The notes: generated by a model not told the origin, from the letters alone. Shown: positions 8,829 through 18,318, numbered from the stretch's first letter. The stretch: 64,000 nucleotides of DNA from Actinomycetota bacterium (GCA_002721755.1 PBLL01000030.1:1-64000); one strand, 5' to 3'. Program-made: numbers and translations.

Positions 8829-9839
8829 TTATTTCTTAAATCGGTTCACCTGATTTGCAAGAATACTGCAAGTAGATTTAAGAATTTCCGCTGTTGGATT
8901 ATTGGGAAGACTGATTAAGGATTGTTGAGCATTTTTCGTAAACTCCAGAGCTGTCTCTATTGTTGATTCAATTGCTTCGTCCGCCCTAATTAGTTCCAAA
9001 GCAATGTCCCTCTTATCATTATCAATCGGATTAGTTAGCAAGTCATTTAACGCTTCAGAATTCGGACCTTTAAGTGCTCGAATAACTGGCAGAGTGTAAA
9101 CACCTTCAAGTAAGTCGTTTCCTGAAGGTTTACCAAGTTCTTTTTCGCTTGCCATTACGTCTAATAAATCGTCAACAATTTGAAAGGCAACTCCGTAGAG
9201 ATTTCCAAACTGTGTAACTGCGTTGACTACTTCAGTTGGGTAACCAGAAACGATTGCCCCTACTTTTGCTGAAGCAGACAGAAGAGCACCAGTTTTTCCT
9301 GAAATTGAGGACATGTACGCTTCTTCACTTCTTGTGACGTCATATGCTGAGTTGACTTCACGAATTTGACCTTCACAGAGGGCAGCAATAGTAGAAGCAA
9401 GCAGCCCTGCTACTTCTGCCCCAAGTCCAGCAGCTATTTCAGATGCTCTCGCTAACAGATAGTCGCCGCCGAGAATAGCTTCACGATTTCCCCATTCTTC
9501 GTTAACACTTGTAACGTTCCGACGAGTTTTAGCTCCATCCATAACATCATCATGGTAAAGAGACCCTTGATGCACGAGCTCGACAGCCACTCCTCCTAAA
9601 ATCACTTCTTTACTAGGGGCGGTTGGTTGATCTTCGAGTATTTGCGAGGACGCGATAGCAAGACTTGGTCTTATCCTTTTACCTCCTGCGTCTATTAGAT
9701 GGCGTGAAAGTTCTGTGAGAAGGGGTTCTTCAGCCTTGACAGCTATTCTTAGTTCGTCTTCCACCCTTTCCAAAGCACTTTTAATGCCCGGTAAACTGAG
9801 AAGTGTGTACTGGTCCTCCACGTGCTGAGGATACGACAT
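8829..9839 (-). CDS. Trans-polyprenyl diphosphate synthase
   Basis: Isoprenoid chain-elongating enzyme adding IPP units to an allylic diphosphate, probably for a menaquinone or other long prenyl tail. The first Asp-rich motif is YHDDVMD (about residue 96) and the second is QIVDDLLDVM (about residue 222). GGKRIRP near residue 53 is the IPP-binding signature. At 336 aa it fits hepta- to nonaprenyl synthases, but chain length cannot be read from the sequence alone. It is encoded against lysS and clpC, which are normally close neighbours in this conserved block. It shares a 122-nt divergent upstream region with clpC. Confidence 0.9.
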   Translation of the reverse strand: MSYPQHVEDQYTLLSLPGIKSALERVEDELRIAVKAEEPLLTELSRHLIDAGGKRIRPSLAIASSQILEDQPTAPSKEVILGGVAVELVHQGSLYHDDVMDGAKTRRNVTSVNEEWGNREAILGGDYLLARASEIAAGLGAEVAGLLASTIAALCEGQIREVNSAYDVTRSEEAYMSSISGKTGALLSASAKVGAIVSGYPTEVVNAVTQFGNLYGVAFQIVDDLLDVMASEKELGKPSGNDLLEGVYTLPVIRALKGPNSEALNDLLTNPIDNDKRDIALELIRADEAIESTIETALEFTKNAQQSLISLPNNPTAEILKSTCSILANQVNRFKK

Positions 9840-9961
9840 TTTTGCCCTATCTCGAAACTGTTATACAAAGGTTATTCAAAATAGCTGTTTTACTTAATAG
9901 TGGTACATTACAAAGTAGATACAATTGATTATCAGTTACTTTAAATTCGGGAGAAAACCAG

Positions 9962-12508
9962 TTGTTTGAGAGGTTTACAGATAGAGCTCGTCGTGTGGTT
10001 GTATTAGCTCAAGAAGAAGCGCGTCTACTTAACCATAATTACATAGGAACTGAGCATATTTTACTTGGACTCATCCATGAAGGAGAGGGAGTGGCCGCTA
10101 AGGCACTCGAGTCTTTAGGCATCTCGCTTGAAGGAGTTCGTGGTCAAGTAGAAGAGCTAATAGGTCAAGGCGGAAGTTCCCCAAGCGGTCATATACCTTT
10201 TACACCTCGTGCAAAAAAAGTCTTGGAGTTGTCCTTAAGAGAAGCGCTTCAATTAGGTCACAATTACATAGGAACAGAACATATACTTCTGGGGCTAATC
10301 CGTGAAGGAGAAGGGGTTGCAGCCCAAGTATTAGTTAAGTTAGGTGCGGATTTATCAAGAGTCCGTCAGCAAGTTATCCAACTTCTTTCTGGTTATGCAG
10401 GATCAGGTGGTCCGATGGGGGCGGCTTCTGAGAAAGCTGGTGCAACCACTGGGAGTAGAGGATCAGAATCACAGTCTGGTTCTCTTGTACTTGACCAATT
10501 TGGAAGAAATCTTACACAAGCAGCTACAGAGAAAAAGTTAGATCCTGTAATTGGTAGAAAGCGTGAATTGGAAAGAGTGATGCAGGTTCTGTCACGTAGA
10601 ACGAAGAATAATCCCGTCTTGGTTGGAGAACCCGGTGTTGGTAAAACAGCGATTGTTGAAGGTCTTGCTCAAATGGTTGCTGGTGGTGACATCCCTGAGA
10701 CAATTCAGGGTAAACAAATTTATACATTGGATCTGGGTGCCTTGGTCGCGGGAAGTCGCTATCGAGGTGATTTTGAAGAACGTCTCAAGAAAGTTTTAAA
10801 AGAAATTAAAACAAGAGGTGACATTGTTTTGTTTATTGATGAAATTCACACCTTAGTTGGGGCAGGTGCTGCAGAAGGAGCAATAGATGCAGCTTCCATT
10901 TTAAAACCTATGTTGGCTAGAGGTGAATTGCAGACAATTGGTGCTACGACTCTAGAAGAATATAGAAAACATATAGAAAAAGATGCCGCCTTAGAAAGAC
11001 GCTTCCAACCAATAACTGTTGATGAGCCTGATGTTGCTCATACCATTGAAATACTTAAAGGTTTAAGAGAGCGATATGAAACTCATCACCGAGTAACAAT
11101 TACAGATCAGGCTCTCATAGCTGCAGCTAATTTAGCTGATCGTTATATTTCCGACCGTCATCTTCCAGATAAAGCAATTGATCTAATTGACGAGGCAGGT
11201 TCGCGGCTTCGATTAAGACGTATGAATACGCCGGACGATTTAAGAGAACTTGAAGTTGAATTGGCTGAAGTAGTTCAACGTAAGAAAGCGGCTGTTGAGT
11301 CTCAAGATTTTGAAGAAGCTGGAAATTTGCGTGATCGTGAGAAAGAATTAATTTCAAGGAAGACCGAAAGAGAAGAAGAAATTAAATCTTCAGGAGTTGA
11401 TCTTTTCGATGAAGTTGACGAAGAGTGTATAGCTGAAGTTCTTTCTGTTTGGACAGGTATACCTGTTTACAAACTAACTGAGGAAGAAACTCAAAAACTT
11501 CTCCATATGGAAGATGATCTACATAAGCGAGTAATAGGCCAAGAGGATGCAATTCATGCAGTTAGTCAAGCTATTAGACGGACTAGGGCAGGGTTAAAAG
11601 ATCCTAAAAGACCATCAGGTTCATTTGTTTTCCTGGGGCCTTCAGGAGTAGGCAAAACAGAACTAGCTAAAACACTGGCAGAGTTTCTTTTCGGTGATGA
11701 ACAGGCTTTGATTTCACTCGACATGTCAGAATATATGGAAAAGCATACTGTAAGCAGGCTTCTTGGTTCACCGCCAGGTTACGTGGGATATGACGAAGGC
11801 GGTCAATTAACTGAAGCTGTAAGAAGGAAACCTTTTTCAGTGGTTCTTTTTGATGAAGTAGAGAAAGCCCATCCTGATGTTTTCAACACATTATTGCAGA
11901 TACTTGAAGAAGGCAGATTGACTGACTCTCAGGGAAGGTCAGTGGATTTCAGGAACACAGTACTCATCATGACATCCAATTTGGGAACGGCAGATTTGCG
12001 CAAAGCCAATTTAGGTTTTACTAAAGCAGACGAGGCTGTTAGTTACGAGAGGATGAAAGAAAAAGTTCAAGATGCTTTGAAACTACACTTCCGACCAGAG
12101 TTTCTGAATCGAATAGATGAAACGATAGTTTTCCATGAGTTGACCATGGAAGAGGTAACAAGAATTGTTGATCTGATGATAGGTCGTTTATCAACTCAAT
12201 TAGCTGGACAAGGAATGGGATTGGAATTAACTGACGCGGTTAAGCATCATTTAGCTGAACATGGTTACGATCCGACATTGGGCGCTAGACCTTTAAGAAG
12301 AGCTATTCAAAGGCTTATAGAAGACCCACTGTCAGAACGTTTGTTACACAAAGAATTTAAAGCGGGCGAAATAGTGATAGTAGATGTTGAAGAAGTTCCA
12401 GAAGAAGAGACAGATGATTCTACTTATGAAGGTAAAAAAGTCGTTTTCCGTTCAGTTGCAGGATTTGAGATACCGACCATGGAGATGGCAACTGAGATAG
12501 TTGAATAG
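9962..12508 (+). CDS. clpC: ATP-dependent Clp protease ATP-binding subunit ClpC
   Basis: AAA+ unfoldase that feeds proteins to ClpP. It has two N-terminal Clp repeats (residues 1-150, each with [14 protein letters not shown]), AAA-1 with [15 protein letters not shown], a UVR/M-domain around residues 420-460, and AAA-2 with [17 protein letters not shown], then the D2-small domain. Length 848 aa matches actinobacterial ClpC1. The start is TTG 9962 with GGGAG 8 nt upstream, and the canonical [12 protein letters not shown]-terminus supports it. It faces the polyprenyl synthase gene divergently. Confidence 0.97.
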   Translation: MFERFTDRARRVVVLAQEEARLLNHNYIGTEHILLGLIHEGEGVAAKALESLGISLEGVRGQVEELIGQGGSSPSGHIPFTPRAKKVLELSLREALQLGHNYIGTEHILLGLIREGEGVAAQVLVKLGADLSRVRQQVIQLLSGYAGSGGPMGAASEKAGATTGSRGSESQSGSLVLDQFGRNLTQAATEKKLDPVIGRKRELERVMQVLSRRTKNNPVLVGEPGVGKTAIVEGLAQMVAGGDIPETIQGKQIYTLDLGALVAGSRYRGDFEERLKKVLKEIKTRGDIVLFIDEIHTLVGAGAAEGAIDAASILKPMLARGELQTIGATTLEEYRKHIEKDAALERRFQPITVDEPDVAHTIEILKGLRERYETHHRVTITDQALIAAANLADRYISDRHLPDKAIDLIDEAGSRLRLRRMNTPDDLRELEVELAEVVQRKKAAVESQDFEEAGNLRDREKELISRKTEREEEIKSSGVDLFDEVDEECIAEVLSVWTGIPVYKLTEEETQKLLHMEDDLHKRVIGQEDAIHAVSQAIRRTRAGLKDPKRPSGSFVFLGPSGVGKTELAKTLAEFLFGDEQALISLDMSEYMEKHTVSRLLGSPPGYVGYDEGGQLTEAVRRKPFSVVLFDEVEKAHPDVFNTLLQILEEGRLTDSQGRSVDFRNTVLIMTSNLGTADLRKANLGFTKADEAVSYERMKEKVQDALKLHFRPEFLNRIDETIVFHELTMEEVTRIVDLMIGRLSTQLAGQGMGLELTDAVKHHLAEHGYDPTLGARPLRRAIQRLIEDPLSERLLHKEFKAGEIVIVDVEEVPEEETDDSTYEGKKVVFRSVAGFEIPTMEMATEIVE

Positions 12509-12593
12509 CAGATTTTGGTTTTTAATCTCATCAACCGAATCTGTTCAGTTGGTTTGTTAATGTTTAATTTTAATAAATCGTTTTGAATTCGAC

Positions 12594-14048
12594 ATGAAAA
12601 TTTTTTTACTCTTTCTATCATTTGCTTTTCTTGCTACCGCGTGTCGAGTTGAAAGTATGGTGGCAGTAAATGTTCAAGACGATGGTTCTGGAAGTGTGGA
12701 AGTTCTAGTCGAACTTGATGATGAAGCCAGTCGACAAATAGGGAATATAGAGAAGCAACTAAGGACAGATGATTTAGTTTCTGCAGGCTGGGAGGTTTCT
12801 TTACCTAAGGATCCAGAAGAAGCGAAAACAATTGTTTTGGCTACAAAAAGTTTCGTAGGGAAAGATTCTTTAGTAAGAGTTTTGGAAGAAGTTGCAGGTC
12901 CGTCAGTTTTTTCTGAAGTAAACCTAGTGAGTGAAAAATCATTCGCGAAGAAAATATGGACTATTGAAGGAAAGATTGACCTCACGGATGGACTTTCTCT
13001 ATTTTCAGATCCTTCCTTAGATGAAGCATTAGGAGGCAACCTTTTCGGGAGAAGTTTGGAAGATCTTTCTTTTTTATCAGGGTGTGATGAAATTTGTGAT
13101 CCTGCAAAGTCTTTCCTTTTCAATTTTTCTGTCTCATTGCCCGGAGCAAGCGAAAGTGATTTAAGTGAGAAAGTTTGGACGGTTCCTTTGGGTGATCAGA
13201 CCCCGACACCGTTTATAGTTTCTTCTACAGTCGATTACTCGAAACCAAAAGCATGGAGGACAGTAGCGTATGTTTTTCTTGGGGCTGCTTTATTGCTGCT
13301 TTTGATTAGAGGAATCAGGAATTTAACTTTGGTTCGCCAAACCACCAGTTCTTCGGAAAATCCAAAAAAAATTAAGAAAACCTCAGAGATTATTGAAAAT
13401 ATCCCAACAAAAGAAAAAGAGGAAGTTGATAGAAGCATCGAGCTTGTTGTAGTTGGTGGGAAGGGGGTTATATGGGATGGAGGTGCTGATCCTGAAGGAT
13501 TATTAGTTCCCTTTGTAAGAGAAAATGGTGGACTGGTAGACGCAGAAGAAATAGCTGACCGTTATAAGTCTGCAAGTTTAGGTCAGTTGAATTCTGAGGA
13601 ATTTTGGGAAAGTGTTGGAGTTCAAGGTGATCCGAATCTAATTGACGCTCGATATTTAAGTCTTGTGCGTCTTAGACCTGACGCTCTTCCGTTTTTAAAT
13701 GAAATGAAGCGACGAGGAATACCAGTTGCTTGTATTACCAATTCAGTTTTGTCGTGGTCACAACAGCTGCGTGAAAGATTGGGTGTAGACGAACAGATTG
13801 AATACTGGGTTGTTAGTGGTGAATATGGGGTAAGAAAACCTAGCAATTCTATTTTTGAAGCTATTAGACGTTTAACTGGTATTTCTTTCTCCAACATGCT
13901 GTTAGTAGATTCTGAGATTGCTACTTTGGAGGCAGCGAGGGGTATCGGAATGTCCACAGTATTAATGCAAAGTCAGATTCCAATTCCTAGCAGTTTCTCA
14001 CATCCGAAAATTAAAGGTTTTGCTGAACTATTTGGAAACCGAAACTAG
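12594..14048 (+). CDS. Membrane-anchored lipoprotein-like domain fused to a degenerate HAD-like domain
   Basis: A 484-residue protein with an unusual layout. Residues 1-17 form a signal peptide ending in a lipobox-like LATAC. Residues 18-215 are an extracytoplasmic beta-rich region beginning with VAVNVQDDGSGSVEVLVEL, typical of DUF3153-like actinobacterial lipoproteins. A transmembrane helix (about 223-241) follows, then a charged linker, then a cytoplasmic HAD-like domain (about 280-480). HAD motif II (CITNS) and the motif III Lys (GVRKPS) remain. Motif I reads VVVGGKGVIWD where the nucleophilic Asp should be, and motif IV is LLVDSE, so catalysis is doubtful. The function is unknown. A regulatory or phosphate-sensing role is possible. 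Confidence 0.65.
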   Translation: MKIFLLFLSFAFLATACRVESMVAVNVQDDGSGSVEVLVELDDEASRQIGNIEKQLRTDDLVSAGWEVSLPKDPEEAKTIVLATKSFVGKDSLVRVLEEVAGPSVFSEVNLVSEKSFAKKIWTIEGKIDLTDGLSLFSDPSLDEALGGNLFGRSLEDLSFLSGCDEICDPAKSFLFNFSVSLPGASESDLSEKVWTVPLGDQTPTPFIVSSTVDYSKPKAWRTVAYVFLGAALLLLLIRGIRNLTLVRQTTSSSENPKKIKKTSEIIENIPTKEKEEVDRSIELVVVGGKGVIWDGGADPEGLLVPFVRENGGLVDAEEIADRYKSASLGQLNSEEFWESVGVQGDPNLIDARYLSLVRLRPDALPFLNEMKRRGIPVACITNSVLSWSQQLRERLGVDEQIEYWVVSGEYGVRKPSNSIFEAIRRLTGISFSNMLLVDSEIATLEAARGIGMSTVLMQSQIPIPSSFSHPKIKGFAELFGNRN

Positions 14049-14073
14049 ACATTATTGTTATCAAAGGTTAGTT

Positions 14074-14736
14074 ATGCATACATCACTTCCATCAGGAACT
14101 AAAGCAGTAATTGAAAAACCCAGTTCAACAGAATCAGAAATGGGACTTGTTGTCATTCCAGATGTTATGGGTTTACGCCCTTTGTTTGACGAGATGGTTA
14201 AGCGTTTGGCTGGTGAGTGGGGGATGCCTGTTTGTTCTTTTGAGCTTTACCCTGAATTAGAAGATTTAAATGTAGAAGAGCGACTTGCCTCAGCCTCTGA
14301 GCTTGATGACTCTCGAATTATAGGAGATGCATTAGCAGCTGCTGAACTAGTTCAGACTAACCAGGTTGCCATTTTGGGGTTCTGCATGGGAGGCATGTAT
14401 ACCTACAAAACAGTCGCTTCTCAACGATTTTCAAAACATGTTTCTTTCTACGGGATGATTCGAGTACCAGAGGCGTGGAAATCGGAAAGTCAGTCAGAGC
14501 CTGTTTCTTCCTTAAAGGAAGGAGACGCCTCTTCTGTTTTGGCGATTGTCGGCAGTAACGACAGTTGGACTCCGCAAGAAGATGTGGATCTTTTAATATC
14601 AACTGGAGTCTCAGTGGTCACTTACAGAGATGCTGAGCATGGTTTTGTGCATGATCCCTCTAGACCCGCACATAGACCATTAGATGCTCAAGATGCTTGG
14701 ATGAAAGCAAGAGAATGGATATTAAATAGAACTTAG
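14074..14736 (+). CDS. Dienelactone hydrolase-family alpha/beta hydrolase
   Basis: A cytoplasmic alpha/beta hydrolase of about 220 residues. The nucleophile elbow is GFCMGG with a Cys nucleophile as in dienelactone hydrolases. An Asp sits in SNDSWTP and the catalytic His in AEHGFVHDP. The track begins at TTG 14020 inside the previous gene. ATG 14074, preceded by AAAGG at good spacing, is the likely start (MHTSLPSG). The natural substrate is unknown, since this family often handles lactones or esters outside chlorocatechol degradation. It ends 4 nt into the convergent Crp-family gene. Confidence 0.82.
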   Translation: MHTSLPSGTKAVIEKPSSTESEMGLVVIPDVMGLRPLFDEMVKRLAGEWGMPVCSFELYPELEDLNVEERLASASELDDSRIIGDALAAAELVQTNQVAILGFCMGGMYTYKTVASQRFSKHVSFYGMIRVPEAWKSESQSEPVSSLKEGDASSVLAIVGSNDSWTPQEDVDLLISTGVSVVTYRDAEHGFVHDPSRPAHRPLDAQDAWMKAREWILNRT

Positions 14737-15404
14737 CGCGAGCGTATTGTCATTTGTTCGCGATCGAGAATCCTGTATGTGCGATCGAACTGTTCAATCC
14801 ATCCGAGTTTTATGAAAGAAGCTATAGCTTTGTTGACTCTTTCTCTTGAAGCTCCAACCATTCCAGCTAGTTCTTCCTGAGTGACCGGTAATGAAAATTC
14901 ATCTTCGTTATCTGAAATTTCAAGAAGTCTTTTCGCGGTTCGTCCAGTGACATCTAGAAAGACAGAGTCTGCTAAAACTTCATCCATATTTCTTAAACGG
15001 TTTACAAGCATAGTTACCACTTCCCACAGTTGTGAGGGGTCCTTTTCGTAGAGTTTTTTAATAGGTTCAAAAGGCACTTCAATCACACAAGATTCTTCCA
15101 ACGCTCGCGCTTCCGCTGATCTTCCCCTTTCGTCAAATAATCCCATTTCGCCAAACAGGTCACCATTTTCCATAAGAGCTATGACGGACTCTTTGCCAAT
15201 AAAAGATTTATTAACTATTGCTATTCGTCCTGATTCCACGAGAAAAAGAGAATCTGGCTTATCATTTTCTCGAAACAAAACATCACCTCTTAATAGTTGT
15301 TTCTTTATGGATTTTTCGACAATCGATTCAAGTTCTTTTTCATCTAACTTGCCAAAAAGTATTGATTGCATAAAAAGGGTGTGATCTATCATTTCACAGG
15401 TCAT
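14733..15404 (-). CDS. Crp/Fnr-family transcriptional regulator
   Basis: A 223-residue DNA-binding regulator with an N-terminal cyclic-nucleotide-binding beta-roll (residues about 20-135, with FLVESGRIAIV and GDLFGEMGLFDERGRSAEARAL). A dimerisation helix follows, then a C-terminal winged helix (LPVTQEELAGMVGASRERVNKAI). The phosphate-binding cassette resembles cAMP-binding members (GEMGLFD...RSAEA), so cAMP is a plausible ligand. There are no Fnr-type Cys clusters. It is divergent from ispD across 72 nt. Targets are unknown. Confidence 0.92.
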   Translation of the reverse strand: MTCEMIDHTLFMQSILFGKLDEKELESIVEKSIKKQLLRGDVLFRENDKPDSLFLVESGRIAIVNKSFIGKESVIALMENGDLFGEMGLFDERGRSAEARALEESCVIEVPFEPIKKLYEKDPSQLWEVVTMLVNRLRNMDEVLADSVFLDVTGRTAKRLLEISDNEDEFSLPVTQEELAGMVGASRERVNKAIASFIKLGWIEQFDRTYRILDREQMTIRSR

Positions 15405-15476
15405 GCTAATACGTAGAAACTATTTAGGCGAAGCAAGCACACTTCTTTAAATCTTTTACTTACAAAGGATTAACAT

Positions 15477-16127
15477 ATGAAAATTTGGACGATTTTAGTG
15501 GCCGCTGGAGAAGGGCTCCGTTTTGGGAGCAAAAAACAATTTGCTGAACTTTCAGGATCATCAGTGTTGTTTCACTCTGCGATTGCTGCTTCTTCAGTAT
15601 CAGATGGGATAGTCGTTGTAACCTCGGGTGAAGATATTGAATATGTAAAGAATTGTCTTCATGAGGTAAAAAAAGTTAAGGAAGTAGTTGAGGGAGGGTC
15701 AACCAGAACTAAATCTGTTAGGCATGGTCTTGAACTGGTTCCTCAAGATTCCGAAATTTTGATTGTTCATGACGGTGTGAGACCTCTTGCGTCGGAAAAA
15801 CTGTTTAAATCAGTTGTTAATAAAGTTCAAGAAGGGTCCGAAGCAGTGGTTCCCGTGATACCAGTATCAGATTCATTACGTTCGATTAATGGATCACACA
15901 TCGATCGGAGTGAAGTGGTAGCGGTCCAGACGCCGCAGGCGTTTAATGCAACTTTATTACGTAAAGCCTACTCCATTTGCGAAAATACTTCTGATGATTC
16001 CTCTCTGGTCGAATTAGCAGGTGGAACAATTGATTTTGTTGAAGGCGATGCGAGAAATTTGAAGATTACAGTTAATTCTGACCTTCTAATTGCTGAACAA
16101 TTTTTAAACTCCAAAGTCATAGATTAG
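15477..16127 (+). CDS. ispD: 2-C-methyl-D-erythritol 4-phosphate cytidylyltransferase
   Basis: Third step of the MEP isoprenoid pathway: CTP plus MEP gives CDP-ME. The N-terminal VAAGEGLRFGSKKQFAEL CTP-binding loop, VHDGVRPLAS, and TPQAFNATLLRKAY are signature segments. The length of 216 aa is normal. It is followed 10 nt later by ispF, and the two are probably one operon with rlmB. In many actinobacteria carD precedes ispD. Here a Crp-family gene faces it instead. Confidence 0.95.
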   Translation: MKIWTILVAAGEGLRFGSKKQFAELSGSSVLFHSAIAASSVSDGIVVVTSGEDIEYVKNCLHEVKKVKEVVEGGSTRTKSVRHGLELVPQDSEILIVHDGVRPLASEKLFKSVVNKVQEGSEAVVPVIPVSDSLRSINGSHIDRSEVVAVQTPQAFNATLLRKAYSICENTSDDSSLVELAGGTIDFVEGDARNLKITVNSDLLIAEQFLNSKVID

Positions 16128-16137
16128 AGAGGTTTGC

Positions 16138-16617
16138 ATGTCTGTTTTTAGAATAGGTCAAGGGTTTGATATTCACCCATTCTCACAGGACCCAGAACGA
16201 CCTTTAGTAATTGGAGGAGAGATCCTGCCAGGTCCAGGTTTAGATGGGCATAGTGATGCGGATCTTTTAGCTCATGCAATAGCAGATGCACTACTAGGAG
16301 CTGCTGGCTTGGAAGATATAGGTCATTATTTTCCTGACACAGAGCCTTCTACTCTGAATGCAAACAGTTTGGAGATACTTGAAAAGGTTGTTGAGTTTAT
16401 AAAGAAAGACGGTTGGGAAATATGCAATGTAGATTGCAGTGTGATACTTGAAAAACCCAAATTGCAACCTTACAAAAAAGGCATTCAAGAACGAATGTCG
16501 AATATTTTAAACGCTCCTGTGACCGTTAAAGGTCGAAGGGCTGAAGGTCTGGGATTTGTAGGAAAGGGAGAAGGTGCTGCTTGTTTAGTAGTTGCTTTAA
16601 TTTCCAAATATGAATAA
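16138..16617 (+). CDS. ispF: 2-C-methyl-D-erythritol 2,4-cyclodiphosphate synthase
   Basis: Cyclises CDP-ME 2-phosphate to MEcPP in the MEP pathway. The zinc and substrate motifs FRIGQGFDIHPF, GHSDADLLAHAIADALLGAAGLEDIGHYFPDT and the C-terminal KGRRAEGLGFVGKGEGAACL are complete, and the 159-aa length is standard. The ribosome site GAGAGG lies just before the ATG. The 3' end overlaps the rlmB start by 8 nt. Confidence 0.96.
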   Translation: MSVFRIGQGFDIHPFSQDPERPLVIGGEILPGPGLDGHSDADLLAHAIADALLGAAGLEDIGHYFPDTEPSTLNANSLEILEKVVEFIKKDGWEICNVDCSVILEKPKLQPYKKGIQERMSNILNAPVTVKGRRAEGLGFVGKGEGAACLVVALISKYE

Positions 16618-17443
16618 AAGACGTAACCAGAAGAGCAATTTAAGAGGTGGTAAAGGACAGAGAGGAACAACACCTCTCCGACACAACAAGCCTCAAAAAA
16701 ATGTTTTATTAGGAGATCAAGTTGAAGGTCGGCATGCTGTGCGTGAGTTACTGTTAGCAGGAACGCGCAAAACCCGTGAGGTTTTTTTAGCGGGAGATCT
16801 TGAGGATGCTCCGATACTGGATGACATTATTGACTTAGCTGACGAAGCAAAAGCAACGATCAAAGAAATTCCTCGATCACGTTTCGAATCTATTGCTAAA
16901 ACAGAATCCTCTCAAGGAGTTGTAGCCTTAGCTGCCCCTTTACCGAATTATGAAATTGAAGAGTTAACACAACCTGAAGATGATGAGTCCAAACCTTTCT
17001 TGCTTGTTATAGACGGAGTGACCGACCCTGGAAACTTAGGAGCGATGTTGCGTTCAGCTGAATGTGCAGGAATAACTGGAGTCATACTTCCACGGCACCG
17101 CTCGGCGAAAATCACTCCTGCAGTAACGAAAACCGCCGCAGGAGCAATTGAGCATCTTCGAATAGCTACGGTCAGTGGCATACCTGCAGCACTTGGCCGT
17201 CTAAGAGAAGCAGGAATCTGGTTAGTTGGTTTAGATGCTGGAGGAGCGACTTCTCTTTATGATCTCGCAATCGCAGATCAGCCAATTGCACTGGTTTTAG
17301 GCTCAGAAGGGCGTGGTTTGTCAAGATTAGCCAGAGAGCGTTGTGATGAATTGGTTCATATTCCTCTTCAAGGAGTTTTACCTTCACTGAACGTGTCGAC
17401 AGCAGCAGCGATCACTGTTTTTGAAATAGCTAGACATCGTTAA
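16610..17443 (+). CDS. rlmB: SpoU-family 23S rRNA/tRNA 2'-O-methyltransferase (RlmB-like)
   Basis: SPOUT-class methyltransferase of the TrmH/RlmB type, expected to 2'-O-methylate G2251 of 23S rRNA. A basic N-terminal tail is followed by an L30e-like substrate-binding domain (VEGRHAVRELLLAG, residues 37-110). The knotted catalytic domain has motif 1 DGVTDPGNLGAMLRSAECAG, motif 2 LVLGSEGRGLS and motif 3 PSLNVSTAAAITVFEIA. The order ispD-ispF-rlmB is common in Actinobacteria, usually with cysS in between, which is absent here. The exact target nucleotide is inferred from the family. Confidence 0.9.
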   Translation: MNKRRNQKSNLRGGKGQRGTTPLRHNKPQKNVLLGDQVEGRHAVRELLLAGTRKTREVFLAGDLEDAPILDDIIDLADEAKATIKEIPRSRFESIAKTESSQGVVALAAPLPNYEIEELTQPEDDESKPFLLVIDGVTDPGNLGAMLRSAECAGITGVILPRHRSAKITPAVTKTAAGAIEHLRIATVSGIPAALGRLREAGIWLVGLDAGGATSLYDLAIADQPIALVLGSEGRGLSRLARERCDELVHIPLQGVLPSLNVSTAAAITVFEIARHR

Positions 17444-17448
17444 GTTTG

Positions 17449-17522
17449 AGCCCGAGGTCGGATTCGAACCGACGACCTGCCGCTTACAAGGCGGCTGCTC
17501 TGACCAACTGAGCTACTCGGGC
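17449..17522 (-). tRNA. tRNA-Thr(UGU)
   Basis: Read on the minus strand. The acceptor stem GCCCGAG/CTCGGGC is fully paired, the D-arm is GCTC/GAGC, and the anticodon stem GCCGC/GCGGC encloses loop CTTGTAA with anticodon TGT. The T-arm is GTCGG/CCGAC with loop TTCGAAT. It decodes ACA (Thr). The discriminator is T and CCA is not encoded. It lies 5 nt after the convergent rlmB stop. Confidence 0.97.
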
Positions 17523-17567
17523 ATTTTCTTTAAGCCAAGATAGCAAACTATCAGGGGGTACTTGATT

Positions 17568-17693
17568 ATGATCACTTCTCGGAGGATGATTTGGTATAGG
17601 TTTAGTTTCAAGAGAGAAGGTAATGCTGATTTTAAATGGTCACGACCAACAGAAATTTCAATTGAAGCAATTGAGATTGAAGGCATAGCATGA
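17568..17693 (+). CDS. 41-aa hypothetical protein coupled to the LytR_C gene
   Basis: Too short for the ORF track. ATG 17568 is preceded by GGGGGT 8 nt upstream and reads 41 residues: a basic N-terminus (MITSRRMIWYRFSFKRE), then WSRPTEISIEAIEIEG, ending in TGA that overlaps the next ATG as ATGA. The ribosome site, clean frame and stop-start overlap support a real, translationally coupled gene. I do not recognise a family and there is no membrane segment. Function unknown. Confidence 0.55.
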   Translation: MITSRRMIWYRFSFKREGNADFKWSRPTEISIEAIEIEGIA

Positions 17694-18310
17694 GTATGCA
17701 GTCGCCTTTGAGTGGAAAAGGTATAGCTCCGAGTAATGCATCTGCTGCCCCAAGAGCATTTCTCCTTATTTTTGTAGCAGTTGTTATTGGTGTTGTGGTT
17801 TTATGGAAGGGTTTAGATGATGATTTACAAACTGCTAGTTCAGATATATCAGATTCTTCCGATCAGGTCACAAATATCGTAGATGAAGAACCTGCTGATT
17901 TACCACCATTAGAAATTCCTGAAATTTCAACAACAACTGTCGCAGTCGTCGAAACAACTACTACTAGTCCTCCACCTCTGCCAACTAAACCACCAAGCAC
18001 AGTAAAAGTTCTAGTATTGAATGGTTCAGGAGTAGGCGGTGCGGCAGGCGCAGTTACTAACCTCCTTAAACCCCATGGGTATACAACTTTGTCGCCTGCT
18101 AACGGGAACAAAGATGAAAAGTCTTGGGTTTACTACAAGCCTGAATTTTCACCAGATGCAAAAGGGGTTACAGATATTTTGGACATAATGCCCGACCTGC
18201 TCACATCTTTTCCTACCAATGGACTTTCTGTACCTGAAGGAAGTGTCGATAGGGTTTCCACAGCAGATGTCATTGTATTTTTGGGGTCCGATAAAGAGAT
18301 TTACGGTTAG
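17690..18310 (+). CDS. LytR_C-domain membrane protein
   Basis: A 206-residue envelope protein. A short cytoplasmic N-terminus is followed by one transmembrane segment (about residues 25-42, AFLLIFVAVVIGVVVLW). A low-complexity Thr/Pro linker (STTTVAVVETTTTSPPPLPTKPPS) leads to a C-terminal LytR_C domain (about residues 104-205, VKVLVLNGSGVGGAAGAVTNLL). The LytR-CpsA-Psr catalytic domain is absent, so this is the stand-alone LytR_C type found in Actinobacteria, probably a cell-wall-associated accessory protein. Its start overlaps the 41-aa gene. Confidence 0.85.
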   Translation: MSMQSPLSGKGIAPSNASAAPRAFLLIFVAVVIGVVVLWKGLDDDLQTASSDISDSSDQVTNIVDEEPADLPPLEIPEISTTTVAVVETTTTSPPPLPTKPPSTVKVLVLNGSGVGGAAGAVTNLLKPHGYTTLSPANGNKDEKSWVYYKPEFSPDAKGVTDILDIMPDLLTSFPTNGLSVPEGSVDRVSTADVIVFLGSDKEIYG

Positions 18311-18318
18311 GTTCAAAG

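Noticed and set aside
9840-9961. Defined promoter between the polyprenyl synthase and clpC genes
   Set aside because: TACAAT is visible, but no -35 at acceptable spacing; not strong enough to report as a site.
12674-13123. 149-aa minus-strand ORF within the lipoprotein/HAD gene
   Set aside because: It is an antisense shadow of a gene with clear signal peptide and domain content.
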